NCBI GenBank assembly: GCA_004322085.1
Contig: SCRR01000054.1
Span: 1 to 54,676 of the forward strand
Reading direction: 5' to 3'
Length of the DNA: 54,676 bases
DNA from: Burkholderiaceae bacterium
GTDB lineage: Bacteria > Pseudomonadota > Gammaproteobacteria > Burkholderiales > Burkholderiaceae_C
Shown here: piece by piece, positions 1 through 9,544 of the stretch
How the letters are laid out: every line of letters begins with the position of its first letter
How positions within the stretch are numbered: position 1 is the stretch's first letter
Notes under the pieces: model-generated
Told to the model about the DNA's origin: nothing
Databases searched by the model: none
Seen by the model: only the letters and a program-made list of their open reading frames with translations
Program-made: the position numbers and the translations under genes

Positions 1-1203
1 CCCGGGGTGCAGCTGCCGGACGGGGTGCTGGGATCGCCTGCTGCGGGCACCCCCGGCCAGACCGTGGCGGGCATCACCGCCTATCCCGACACGACCCTCG
101 ACCAGATTGCGGCGATCAACGACCAGCAGACCTTGAATGCAGCCCAGGTGGGCCAGGCCGTCGGGCCGGACAGCCCCGAGGCCATCGGGCTGGTGATCTA
201 TGGGGGGAGGAACCCCGAGGGCCAGGCCGTGGACCTCGGTACCTTGCAGCCTGTGAACTTCTCGGCACAGGCGCCAAGCTTCCTGTCGAGGCTGGGAGCC
301 GATATCGAGTCCGGCGTGGAGGCGATCGGGTCGGGTCTCGAAACCACCGGGAAGTATCTGGCCGGTGGCATCGAACTGCTGGGCAGCGGCGCCTACAACG
401 AGGCGGTGCGGATTGCCGGCGGAGCCGCGTCGGTGCCATTCCTGCTGGACTCGACCCAGGCCGCACTGGCCGTGCAGCAAGGATTCCGCGACACGCAGGG
501 ATATACCCCGCAAACTGCCGGCGCCCGGGACATCGAGGCCGCGCTGCAGCCGGTGGGTCAATACTTGGCAAACCGTGTCCTCAATCCACTGCACACCACG
601 TCCGAAGCTTATCTGGGCGACGCGGCGACCACGGTGCTGTTTTCCTCCGTGCAGGCCGGCGCCGAGATCGCCGGTGTCATGGGCGGACTCAGTGCGGCCG
701 GGTCTGCCGTGAAGGGGCTGGTTGCCAACGGAGTGGATGAGGTGGCGGGTGCTGGGAAGCTGGTCATTCCAGGACAGGTCGCCAAGACCTCTGGAGTCGA
801 GCAAGAGAGCATCGTCACCAGCTATCTGCGTGACCAAAGAGGTCAACGAAATGTCGGCGAGCAGGTGTACTTGCGAGCCACCTTCGGAGATGGCACATCG
901 GTGCGCTTCAGGCCGGATGCCCTAGTGCGGTTACCCGACGAAACCTTCCAGATCAACGAAGCCAAACTCAGCTTCACGAAGGATCTGTCAACAAGCGATC
1001 TATTTGGTAATCTCAGCGCGAACCAGAAGATCGCTTTCCCTGGGATCGCCAATGGCAGTGCGACGATTACGTTGGAAAATTCATTAGCGGGGCAGATCTT
1101 TTTCGGCCGCGCCTTTGAAGTCGGCAAGGTCATCAACGTGCGCCCCCAGATCAATATCTTCGTCAACACGCCGGCCGGCCAGTTGTTGCGGCCTTATCCT
1201 TGA
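1..1203 (+). CDS. C-terminal part of a probable polymorphic toxin/large secreted protein with a PD-(D/E)XK-like nuclease end (5' truncated by window edge)
   Basis: Frame is open to the window start. Gly/Ala-rich pre-toxin-like region is followed by RFRPDALVRLPDETFQINEAKLSF...LSANQ, a D...ExK...Q arrangement. A small ORF follows after 6 nt. Confidence 0.55.
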   Translation, partial: PGVQLPDGVLGSPAAGTPGQTVAGITAYPDTTLDQIAAINDQQTLNAAQVGQAVGPDSPEAIGLVIYGGRNPEGQAVDLGTLQPVNFSAQAPSFLSRLGADIESGVEAIGSGLETTGKYLAGGIELLGSGAYNEAVRIAGGAASVPFLLDSTQAALAVQQGFRDTQGYTPQTAGARDIEAALQPVGQYLANRVLNPLHTTSEAYLGDAATTVLFSSVQAGAEIAGVMGGLSAAGSAVKGLVANGVDEVAGAGKLVIPGQVAKTSGVEQESIVTSYLRDQRGQRNVGEQVYLRATFGDGTSVRFRPDALVRLPDETFQINEAKLSFTKDLSTSDLFGNLSANQKIAFPGIANGSATITLENSLAGQIFFGRAFEVGKVINVRPQINIFVNTPAGQLLRPYP

Positions 1204-1209
1204 TGGATC

Positions 1210-1881
1210 ATGACTACCACTATTCCTTCATCCAAACTCGAAAAGCTCGTCAACAGAAAGATCCTTGACGATCTCGCACCACTCGGTTTCGTGAAAAGCC
1301 AAACAGGTGGGTCGTTCTGTGATCGAGGCGATGTTTATTTGTTCGTCGGTGGTCTCGTCCAACGTATCGGCGGCAAGAATCGGATCACACCGTTCGGGCA
1401 AATTGGTTTTGCCGCAACCAACCGAATTTATTTCGCGTTTATCGAGCCAGGGAAGCCGCTTCGAAAAGCGACAGGTGAATTTCAAGTCGAATACCGCCAT
1501 TTCGCAGGTGAACGCGACGCCTATATCGGCTGCGAAACCGAGGAGGAACTGCCGCAGGCGCTGGACCACGTGCAGGACTTGATCCTCAACCGCCTGCTGC
1601 CCTGCCTGGAAAAACACACCGATCCGAAGCAGGTGCTGCAGGTATATGTAACACACGACGAACATCAAAAGAACTCGCTTGGGCTGATAGGTGCGTATGA
1701 CTTCAGTTCCGCGCTCAGCGGCCTGATCTTGGCCCGACTCTACGGCCGCGAACACTACGAGCCACTGAAGCGGCGATATAAATTCTTCTTCGAGCCCCTC
1801 CGACCCGAGACCAAAGAAAAGGCTCTCAAGCTGATCGCCTATCTTGACCACGATCCGTTACCAGATTTGCCGGACTCGTAG
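1210..1881 (+). CDS. Putative immunity protein for the upstream toxin
   Basis: 223-aa ORF starting 6 nt after the toxin stop; position and size fit an immunity gene. No family recognised with certainty. Confidence 0.45.
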   Translation: MTTTIPSSKLEKLVNRKILDDLAPLGFVKSQTGGSFCDRGDVYLFVGGLVQRIGGKNRITPFGQIGFAATNRIYFAFIEPGKPLRKATGEFQVEYRHFAGERDAYIGCETEEELPQALDHVQDLILNRLLPCLEKHTDPKQVLQVYVTHDEHQKNSLGLIGAYDFSSALSGLILARLYGREHYEPLKRRYKFFFEPLRPETKEKALKLIAYLDHDPLPDLPDS

Positions 1882-2018
1882 ACACGACGAGTGATCTTAT
1901 CCGGAGGAGTCGATAGGATCAGACTCAGTTGATCGGGACTGTTTATTCCGACACTCCGCGTGGGCTATGCACTGCTCGGTTCCACATTCGTTTGTCGATA
2001 CATGAGAGGGGGAGTTAG

Positions 2019-2837
2019 ATGAAGTCACTGGGGATTGCGACATCTTTGCTCTGCTCGTCGTTTTTGCTTGCGGCGTGCGCATCATTGCCTCCATTTGCGG
2101 CTGCGCCTTCAACTCCGGCGGGAGGATATACGGTTGGGGGCTCGCCTTCGTTCTTCCCCGCTCCCGACAGCCTTCATCACTTCATTGATGACCGGAAGGA
2201 GGTCTTGTATTTCCAGAATTACGGGGGAGGTGGTGTGGCTCTCGGTGTGCTTCTGGGGCCGATCGGCGTTTTGGCGAATATGTCCATGATCAAGAGCGTG
2301 ACCGAGGATGATGCCAAGCAGCTGCATGGCATGATCCCGATCGACACGGTGAAGGTGTTCCAGAAATACGTGCCCCAGGATCAATATCTATCGTCGTCAC
2401 GCGATGTCAATGGCGAGGGCCTCCTCTCGCCCTATCTGCTGGTCGAGAAAATCGACGATGAACACTTCCGCTGCTCCGCGCTCTTGATTGTCGACCTGAA
2501 TCCGGCAGGAACAAAGTGGACCCGCCAGTACATGTATGAACTGCAGGACGTCTATACGAAATATCAGTTGACGAGCGGCTTGTCCGATTCACAGCTTGCC
2601 TCGCTCACGGCGGACCTGGGCGGAGGGCTCCAGTGGGCCATGGCAACATATCTGCTCGATGCCAAGGGAAGCTTTTCACCTCGCGAGAAGGAGACGATCA
2701 AATCGGATTTCCTGACGCCGAGGAACCAGATCCCCATGACCGGTTACGGTTACGACGCGGGCCCCAATCGAATCGGATTTGCCACGGCAGCGGCCGTTTA
2801 CTCCTTGTCACCGGATGGGGTGACCATCACGAAGTAG
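2019..2837 (+). CDS. Hypothetical lipoprotein
   Basis: MKSLGIATSLLCSSFLLAACAS: signal peptide with LAAC lipobox; 272 aa. Confidence 0.7.
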   Translation: MKSLGIATSLLCSSFLLAACASLPPFAAAPSTPAGGYTVGGSPSFFPAPDSLHHFIDDRKEVLYFQNYGGGGVALGVLLGPIGVLANMSMIKSVTEDDAKQLHGMIPIDTVKVFQKYVPQDQYLSSSRDVNGEGLLSPYLLVEKIDDEHFRCSALLIVDLNPAGTKWTRQYMYELQDVYTKYQLTSGLSDSQLASLTADLGGGLQWAMATYLLDAKGSFSPREKETIKSDFLTPRNQIPMTGYGYDAGPNRIGFATAAAVYSLSPDGVTITK

Positions 2838-3384
2838 GACATCCCCAGTCGCCAGGAATGAACCCCCAATTACTGTGACATCTTACCCATTGCGTCAATT
2901 ACGGCACCCCCCTCCCCATCCTGACGCTTCACGGTGCCCCCTTCGCGTAAAGTTCTCTCCATGCTCGAACGCCCTCGCAGCAGGGTCCCGAAGTCCGCGC
3001 GTCGTGCTATTTCCGTTAAGAGTTATGCCAACTACGAGAGGACTTTGGTAGCAAGCCGTCAAAAGCATAGGGTGTCGCGAACAGAAGGCTAACAATTCAA
3101 TCAAGACGAAAGCTCTTTGTGCGTCAGCTTAACTCATGCGGTCAGCGACCGCTTCCACTAGTAACCCACATTCGCTTCAGGTCTAATTCAGCCTTTGGCT
3201 ACAATCGACCAGGAGTCGACTCTCAATAGGAGCACCTCCAACCAATGACATCCAGCATCCTTGCTACTCTCAATCTGCTGGCCCATCCTGCGGGTCGTTT
3301 AATCGCTCGCATAGGATCATAATCAAGCTAGGCTTTGAACGGCTTTCCCCAACTTGCGAAGCGATGAAATATTTGGTTGATTGA

Positions 3385-6300
3385 ATGGATGATCAGAGCC
3401 AGAAGCGAGTTTCAAGTCCGATCTCCACAGGCGGTGAGGGCTTGTTCTTTGAGCAGCACGTCGCCGCGTATTGGCTGGCCCAGCTCCTCGTCCGAAGCAT
3501 CCCGCCGATCCTGACTGACAGAGGCGTCACCGAAGTCCATTTTCAGACCGAGCATCTCGGCTTCAATACCGACGATTTTCTCATTGTCTGCGCGCGTGCA
3601 GGCGCACCGGCCGCACGGCTCGTCGGCCAGGTGAAGCGTAGCTTCACCATCAGTGCCGCCGACGAGGAATGCAAGAAGGCGATTGGTGACTTCTGGAGAG
3701 ACTTCAAGAAGGCTGACCCGTTCAATCTTGAGCACGATCGCTTCGTCCTCGTCACTCTGCACGGCACGAATACACTTCTCGAAAATTTCGTCAGCCTGCT
3801 CGACTGCGCGCGGGCCGCGGTCGACGGAGAAGAATTTCAACGGCGCCTGTCTCTCGACGGTTTCATCTCGAAGAAGTCCATTCAGCAGTGCAACGGGCTC
3901 TGCCACATCGTCAGCGCACTGGAAGGCACGCCCGTCGTCGCCAAAGACCTGTGGCCCTTCCTGCGCGTCCTGCACGTCCTGAACCTCGACCTACACACAT
4001 CCACCCACCAGACCGAGGCGCATATCAAGACGCTGCTTGCCCTCAAGTCTACCGATCCAGATCCCGTTACCAGCGCGACGTCTGCGTGGGACGCTCTCTT
4101 GGCCTTTGCTAGCGAGGCCGGACCGGCCGCGCGGAGCCTTAAACGTACCGACCTTCCAGCCGGTCTCGTCCAGGTGTACGACGAGGTGGGCGCGAACGAG
4201 CAGCGCGTACTGACGGCACTGAAGAACCACACGGAATTCGTTCTGCGGAAGATCCGCACGACAATCGGACCGGCCTTTCACCTGCATCGCGCCGGCATCG
4301 TCCAGAACGTGCTTGCGGCCATTGAAACCAAGCAGGCCGTCCTGATAACAGGACCAGCCGGCAGCGGCAAATCCGTCATCGGCAAGGAAGCGGTAGCCCT
4401 TCTCGCCCGTGAATTCTTCGCTTTCGGGTTCAGGGTCGAGGAATTCGCCGTCGCCCACATCGACGAAACACTCCACAACAGCCAGATTCCGGCGCGCGCC
4501 ACAGAACTTCAGGCCATCCTCGGCGCACAGGGCCGAAAGGTGCTCGTGATCGAGAGCGTCGAACGCCTGCTTGAGAAGCCGACGCGAGACGCGTTCAGCG
4601 ACCTCATGACGCTCGCCCAGGGCGACGATGGCCTCGGTATCCTCATGACCTGCCGCGATTATTCCGTGGAGCAGGTCCAGGCCAGCTTTCTCCAGTCGGC
4701 AGGGATTGATTACGCGGTCATCGAAGTTCCGCCGCTTGACGACACTGAGTTGCAGGAGATCCAGGCCGCCTTTCCGTCGCTCGCAAAGCCACTCGCCAAA
4801 CCCGCCCTTCGCCAGATCCTGCGCAACCCGTACTTCATCGACAAGGCATTGCAGATTCCGTGGGATTCGGGACGTCCGCTTCCGGAGAACGAGCGCGATT
4901 TCCGCGCCGTCTTCTGGCGGCAGATCGTGCGCGCGGATCAGAATCCGGCCGACGGCATGCCGCGCCAGCGCGAAGTAGCTTTGCAGGAGTTGGCGGTGCG
5001 CAGGGCGCGTGCCCTGTCGGATTACGTGCCAGCTACGGGACTCAGTGCCGCAGCCATCGCCCTCCTCAAACAGGACTCCCTCGTTGTTTCGCCCGACACC
5101 AATGATTTGCTCGTGGCGACGGCGCATGACGTCCTCGAGGACTGGGCCATCCTGCAATGGATCGAGGAACAGCACCTCACAGATGAGACGGCGTTCAAGG
5201 CATTGTCGTCAGCGATAGGGCCGCATCCTGCAGTGCGCCGCTCGTACAGGAAGTGGGTTGCCGAACTGGTCGACCGCGACGCACCGGCTGCGGACCGGCT
5301 GTTCAGCGCGGCCATCGCACAAGCCGACGTGTCCGCTCAGTTTCGCGACGACACCTTGGTCTCGCTGCTCAAGGCGCCGTCGGCGTCAGAATTTCTGACG
5401 CGGCACGAGGCAGAGCTGCTCGCCAACAACCGCGCGATCCTCAAGCGGGTCATCCACCTCCTGCGCGTCGCCTGTGTGACGTCGCCAGCGTGGCTTGCCG
5501 ACGTGCGCGGCCTTAGCTCAATCCTGAGCGTGCCGGAAGGCGCGGTCTGGTCAACCGTTGTGAGACTGGCGCATCGCAATATAGGCAATTTCGGGCCGGA
5601 AGACGCACCGTTGCTTCTCGCATTAATCGAGGATGCCGTGCGCGGCGTCAGCTGGTGGGCACCTGACATCGACGGGGCCGAACATGTTGCCGGCATTGCC
5701 CATTGGCTCCTCCCGCGCTTTGACCACTACAGGAGAGGAGACACGCGCAAACGCATCCTGAAGGTGATTGCCAAGATCCCGAAGGCCGACCCCGCGCGCT
5801 TCGAAGCCGTCCTGCGCGGGCAGAGCAAGGAAGGGCGCAGTCGCGATCCCGTCGCTGAGGAATTCCGCGGTATCCTGCTCGCGGGCTTTGACGGCGCACC
5901 CGCCGCGCGTGACCTACCGGACCTCTTGATCTCCGTTACATTGGATACCTTCCTCGCCACAGAGGAATATCTACGCGCGAAACCCTATGGCCGCTCATCC
6001 ATCGACGTTGACCTTTACTTCGGCATCAAGGAACACCTGGGCCATGGTTTCTTCCCTGCCAGTGCCTTCCGAGGGCCGTGGATCAACTTGCTCACACACC
6101 ATCCGAGAAAGGGCTTCGACTTCCTGATTCAGATCTTTAACCACTGTACTGGGTGGTACGCGCATCCGCGTCTTCCCGACCCCCTCGAACCAGCCTGGGA
6201 AGTTGAGCTCACGTTTGCCAACGGAACCACTCGGAAGCAATGGGTGAACCCGCGTCTCTGGGGCCTCTATCGCGGGATGAGCGTCGGGCCTTATTTACTC

Positions 6301-8466
6301 AAGTCGCTGCTGATGGCCTTCGAGAAGTGGTTGCTCGACTACGCCGAATCCCATCCGGAGGGGCTAGACACGGTACTGCTCGAAATTCTCCAGCGCAGCG
6401 ATTCCGCCGCGCTTGCAGCCGTCGTCGCAAGCGTGGCGACCGCCCACCCTCACCAGTCAGGCGAGGCCCTTCTAGTGCTGCTGTCGGCGCAGGACTACAT
6501 CGAGATCGATCGCAGCCGCATGGCCAGCGAGCACCAGACTGAGAGCCTCACGGGATTGTTCCCGATCCCCCGCGCCGAAAACAAAATCTACGAAGAGGAG
6601 CGGAAGAAGTCGAACGCACTGCCGCACCGCAAGCACGACCTTGAGGTGGCCATCACAAACCTGCAACTAGGCCCTTTGGCCCCTCGGGTTCACGCCATTA
6701 TCGACAGCTACATTGCGGCACTGCCCGAGCCGGACAAACGCAACGAGCACGACCTTACATGGCAGCTCGCCCTTCACCGGATGGACTTCCGCCAGTACGA
6801 CGTGGCCCCCGACCAGCCCGCAGCGGGCGAATCACCGGCAGCAGACGGCGAGGGCCCTCCGAAGAATTACATCCGCCTCGAACCCAAGCCTCCGGCTCCG
6901 GAAGTTCAGCAACTCATTGACGAGAGCACGAAAAGGATGGGCGAGATGAATGCCCGTCTGGATGTTTACATGTGGGGCCTCCAGATCTTCCAGCACGAGG
7001 CCGGGTCTGCGGACCCTGCGCGGTGGCGGGAGAAGCTGGCAAGTGCCAAGGGCATGGACCGCACCGCGGATCATCCCGACAACAGCCGCAACGCTCCGGG
7101 ATTTGTGGCTGCTGTCTGCGTCCGCGATCACTGGGATGAGCTGTTGCCGGAAGAGAAGGAGTGGTGCATCGACGTCATCTGCTCCGAGATCTCCAGACAC
7201 GCGGACGAGTGGGGTACCATCGACCGCATGCAGCGGTTTTCGATGCTGGCTGATCGCCCCTGTGCCTTCGTCGTGCCGCTGCTGCTCTCCAAGCCCCTGA
7301 CGGAAGCCCAGACTAAGCGCGTGCGCCAGGTCTTTATTGCCGCGCTAACCCATCCGATCGACGAGGTCCGTTGGTACGCCATCTGGGGAATGAAAGACAA
7401 GGTATGGGCCGCGCACCCCGCTCTTGCCCTGCGCGCCGTCAATACCATCGCAACCGAGGCCGCTCTTGCCGACCGCGATTGGAACGCCGAGGAGAAGAAG
7501 CGTTACGACAAGCGGCGCACGCCGGACAGGATCTCCGCTGCCGCGGCTGCAGACGTTCGCGGGCGGTTCTGGACCGAAGGAGAAATCGCCGAAGATGCGC
7601 ACGTCAGATTCGACATCACCGAGGTATTCGGCGCCGAGGCGCATGCGAAGGTCCTCGCGATCCTAGGCCAGGTTCCCAACGAGCCTCTAGCCGTGGCCGC
7701 ACACCGGCGCGCTAGCGAAGACCTCGTGGAGTGCTGGAACCGTGAGTACGATCGTTCTTCCGACCGGCGCGACAGGAATTTTGAAAGGGAGCAGGCCATA
7801 TCCGACCGCATTCAGCAATTTGTAATGCGTGCGTCCGATGCCGATTCCGAACATGTCCTTCAGCCTATCCTTGAGGCCGTTGACCGGCATCCGCGCGAGG
7901 TACACAACGTCATCCAGGGGTTCACAAGCAGAGAGGACAGCAACCCCAATACGCCGCATTATTGGTTCCTATGGAACCTGTTTGCAGAACGGGTCAAGCG
8001 CGCCAAGTGGCTCGCGCATCTGGACGGGGAACATCCGCACGGCAGTGAGGCGCTCTCGACGATCTTCCTGACCTCGTGGTGGAAGGACGACGTCCGTCAC
8101 TGGCAAAGCCTTGAAGGCTACGCCCACAACGTCGATGCGCTCTTCGATGCGTTGCCGCCTGTCTGGATCGTGCTGGACAGCTACGTCCGCTTCCTTTACC
8201 ACATCGGCGAGCGTTCCATGCCCGCAGCGTTCGTGCGCATCGCGAACGCGCTCAGGCGAGAAAACCCCGCCGACATGCTGCGCGAGTCCAACACCGTTTT
8301 TATGCTCGAAATTCTTCTCCAACGGCATGTCTACGCGCGGCCGCTGGAACTCAAGCGCGATCCGGCCCTACGCGAGGCGATCCTGTATGTGCTCGATGTT
8401 CTTGTCGAGAGCGGTTCTTCCGCCGCGTTCAGGATGCGGGACGATTTCGTAACGCCGGCTGCCTGA
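3385..8466 (+). CDS. Large nuclease-like/STAND NTPase protein, candidate antiphage defence protein (Avs-like architecture)
   Basis: N-term GGEGLFFEQHVAAYW...TDDFLIV...LVGQVKRS (E...D...QxK nuclease-like); Walker A VLITGPAGSGKSVIGKEA; Walker B-like KVLVIESVERL; MTCRDY; about 1100-aa C-terminal region that looks helical. Confidence 0.7.
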   Translation: MDDQSQKRVSSPISTGGEGLFFEQHVAAYWLAQLLVRSIPPILTDRGVTEVHFQTEHLGFNTDDFLIVCARAGAPAARLVGQVKRSFTISAADEECKKAIGDFWRDFKKADPFNLEHDRFVLVTLHGTNTLLENFVSLLDCARAAVDGEEFQRRLSLDGFISKKSIQQCNGLCHIVSALEGTPVVAKDLWPFLRVLHVLNLDLHTSTHQTEAHIKTLLALKSTDPDPVTSATSAWDALLAFASEAGPAARSLKRTDLPAGLVQVYDEVGANEQRVLTALKNHTEFVLRKIRTTIGPAFHLHRAGIVQNVLAAIETKQAVLITGPAGSGKSVIGKEAVALLAREFFAFGFRVEEFAVAHIDETLHNSQIPARATELQAILGAQGRKVLVIESVERLLEKPTRDAFSDLMTLAQGDDGLGILMTCRDYSVEQVQASFLQSAGIDYAVIEVPPLDDTELQEIQAAFPSLAKPLAKPALRQILRNPYFIDKALQIPWDSGRPLPENERDFRAVFWRQIVRADQNPADGMPRQREVALQELAVRRARALSDYVPATGLSAAAIALLKQDSLVVSPDTNDLLVATAHDVLEDWAILQWIEEQHLTDETAFKALSSAIGPHPAVRRSYRKWVAELVDRDAPAADRLFSAAIAQADVSAQFRDDTLVSLLKAPSASEFLTRHEAELLANNRAILKRVIHLLRVACVTSPAWLADVRGLSSILSVPEGAVWSTVVRLAHRNIGNFGPEDAPLLLALIEDAVRGVSWWAPDIDGAEHVAGIAHWLLPRFDHYRRGDTRKRILKVIAKIPKADPARFEAVLRGQSKEGRSRDPVAEEFRGILLAGFDGAPAARDLPDLLISVTLDTFLATEEYLRAKPYGRSSIDVDLYFGIKEHLGHGFFPASAFRGPWINLLTHHPRKGFDFLIQIFNHCTGWYAHPRLPDPLEPAWEVELTFANGTTRKQWVNPRLWGLYRGMSVGPYLLKSLLMAFEKWLLDYAESHPEGLDTVLLEILQRSDSAALAAVVASVATAHPHQSGEALLVLLSAQDYIEIDRSRMASEHQTESLTGLFPIPRAENKIYEEERKKSNALPHRKHDLEVAITNLQLGPLAPRVHAIIDSYIAALPEPDKRNEHDLTWQLALHRMDFRQYDVAPDQPAAGESPAADGEGPPKNYIRLEPKPPAPEVQQLIDESTKRMGEMNARLDVYMWGLQIFQHEAGSADPARWREKLASAKGMDRTADHPDNSRNAPGFVAAVCVRDHWDELLPEEKEWCIDVICSEISRHADEWGTIDRMQRFSMLADRPCAFVVPLLLSKPLTEAQTKRVRQVFIAALTHPIDEVRWYAIWGMKDKVWAAHPALALRAVNTIATEAALADRDWNAEEKKRYDKRRTPDRISAAAAADVRGRFWTEGEIAEDAHVRFDITEVFGAEAHAKVLAILGQVPNEPLAVAAHRRASEDLVECWNREYDRSSDRRDRNFEREQAISDRIQQFVMRASDADSEHVLQPILEAVDRHPREVHNVIQGFTSREDSNPNTPHYWFLWNLFAERVKRAKWLAHLDGEHPHGSEALSTIFLTSWWKDDVRHWQSLEGYAHNVDALFDALPPVWIVLDSYVRFLYHIGERSMPAAFVRIANALRRENPADMLRESNTVFMLEILLQRHVYARPLELKRDPALREAILYVLDVLVESGSSAAFRMRDDFVTPAA

Positions 8467-8579
8467 CGCTCCCCAATCTTTTGCCAACAAACTGGCTGAA
8501 AGACGCGCAGTGGGCTGACTAAACGATGAGCGCCATGCGCTCGGAGCGCTGCATGTAAGCCAGTCACCCAGTGGCCGCT

Positions 8580-8735
8580 TTGGGTCGGAAGCTGTCACCT
8601 GCATCTTCGCACACCCAACCGCTTGTCACGGTCCATGTCGGCGAAGGTGATGGGACTTTAGTAGCTGAGGCCCAGGCGATGCTGGCCGATCTCGAACCCG
8701 TGGATCTACCCGTGATGGTGTCCAAACGCAGCGAT
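8580..8735. repeat. Diverged direct repeat, copy 1
   Basis: GGAAGCTGTC-CCTGCATCTT...CCCAACCGCTTGTCA...GAGGCCCA-GCGATGCTGGCCGATCTCGAACCC also occurs at 12191-12345 in the same orientation. Confidence 0.75.
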
Positions 8736-8856
8736 CCCCAATTCCTACGCGGAAACCTGCTCTTTGAGTAGAGTTCTACATATGATCTGGGCACCACCCT
8801 CCACTATCGTGGGGCTTGGTCCTCAGCGACGCTCCCATCCCCCGCAAGCTGCGATC

Positions 8857-9047
8857 TCCCGCCATGAGCCCCTCCAGCATGAGCGGAATCAGCGTCCGGC
8901 ATCGACCGCCTCACCGCAGGTTTGCGCATGCGGTGCCGCGTAGCGGTCAAGGTCGGCCTGGAGCCGAGCTGGACGCGCAAAGGCCAGTTTGATGGTCTGT
9001 GTGTTGGACAGCGGCCCCAGCCGCAGCTTCTTCGGGGGTGCGCTCAT
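8857..9047 (-). pseudogene. DUF2274-type small protein of conjugative elements, frameshifted
   Basis: Reverse complement reads MSAPPKKLRLGPLSNTQTIKLAFARPARLQADLDRYAAPHAQTCGEAVDAG, then +/-1 shift to TLIPLMLEGLMAGDRSLR. The ATG overlaps the trbI stop (ATGA). Confidence 0.6.
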
Positions 9048-9190
9048 GGCGTCAGCTCTCGCTGGATGAAATGTGGCGGGTACGTCCGCAGCACCAGATC
9101 CTTGTTGACCATCACGTTCGCCGGGAACCCCGGTCTCACCGTCAGCGGCGGCTGGATGCTCAGATCAAAGTGCCAGCCACCTTTTCGCCA
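9044..9190 (-). pseudogene. trbI: TrbI (VirB10-like) C-terminal fragment
   Basis: LSIQPPLTVRPGFPANVMVNKDLVLRTY matches the conserved TrbI C-terminal motif; followed by DUF2274 in the usual conjugative order. Confidence 0.55.
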
Positions 9191-9227
9191 TGTGGGGGCG
9201 TCGGGCGAGTTGCCGATCTCGTACGGC

Positions 9228-9248
9228 TGTAGTCTAATTGTGACTACA
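9228..9248. promoter_or_regulatory. Candidate operator of the relB/dinJ-like TA locus
   Basis: Perfect 7-bp inverted repeat TGTAGTC-N7-GACTACA 29 bp upstream of the antitoxin ATG. Confidence 0.5.
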
Positions 9249-9277
9249 TTAGATAGTTGTCGTATGGAAGGATTGTC

Positions 9278-9544
9278 ATGAATACCGCAGATATTTACGT
9301 TCGGGCACGGATCAATGCGGCCACCAAGGAACAGGCGACGGAGGCACTGCAGGCCATGGGCCTGTCTGTTTCTGGTGCGATCCGGTTGTTGATGCAGCGC
9401 ATCGCCGATGAGCAACGACTCCCCTTCGACGTGACCGTCCCCAACAAGGTGACTCGCGAAGCGATCGCGGAACTTGAGGCCGGGAAAGGGAAGCGCTTCG
9501 CCACCGTGGGCGCCCTGATGGCGGATTTACGTGCGGACGATTGA
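9278..9544 (+). CDS. RelB/DinJ-family antitoxin
   Basis: MNTADIYVRARINAATKEQATEALQAMGLSVSGAIRLLMQRIADEQRLPFDV is a typical RelB/DinJ ribbon-helix-helix N-terminus. Confidence 0.85.
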   Translation: MNTADIYVRARINAATKEQATEALQAMGLSVSGAIRLLMQRIADEQRLPFDVTVPNKVTREAIAELEAGKGKRFATVGALMADLRADD

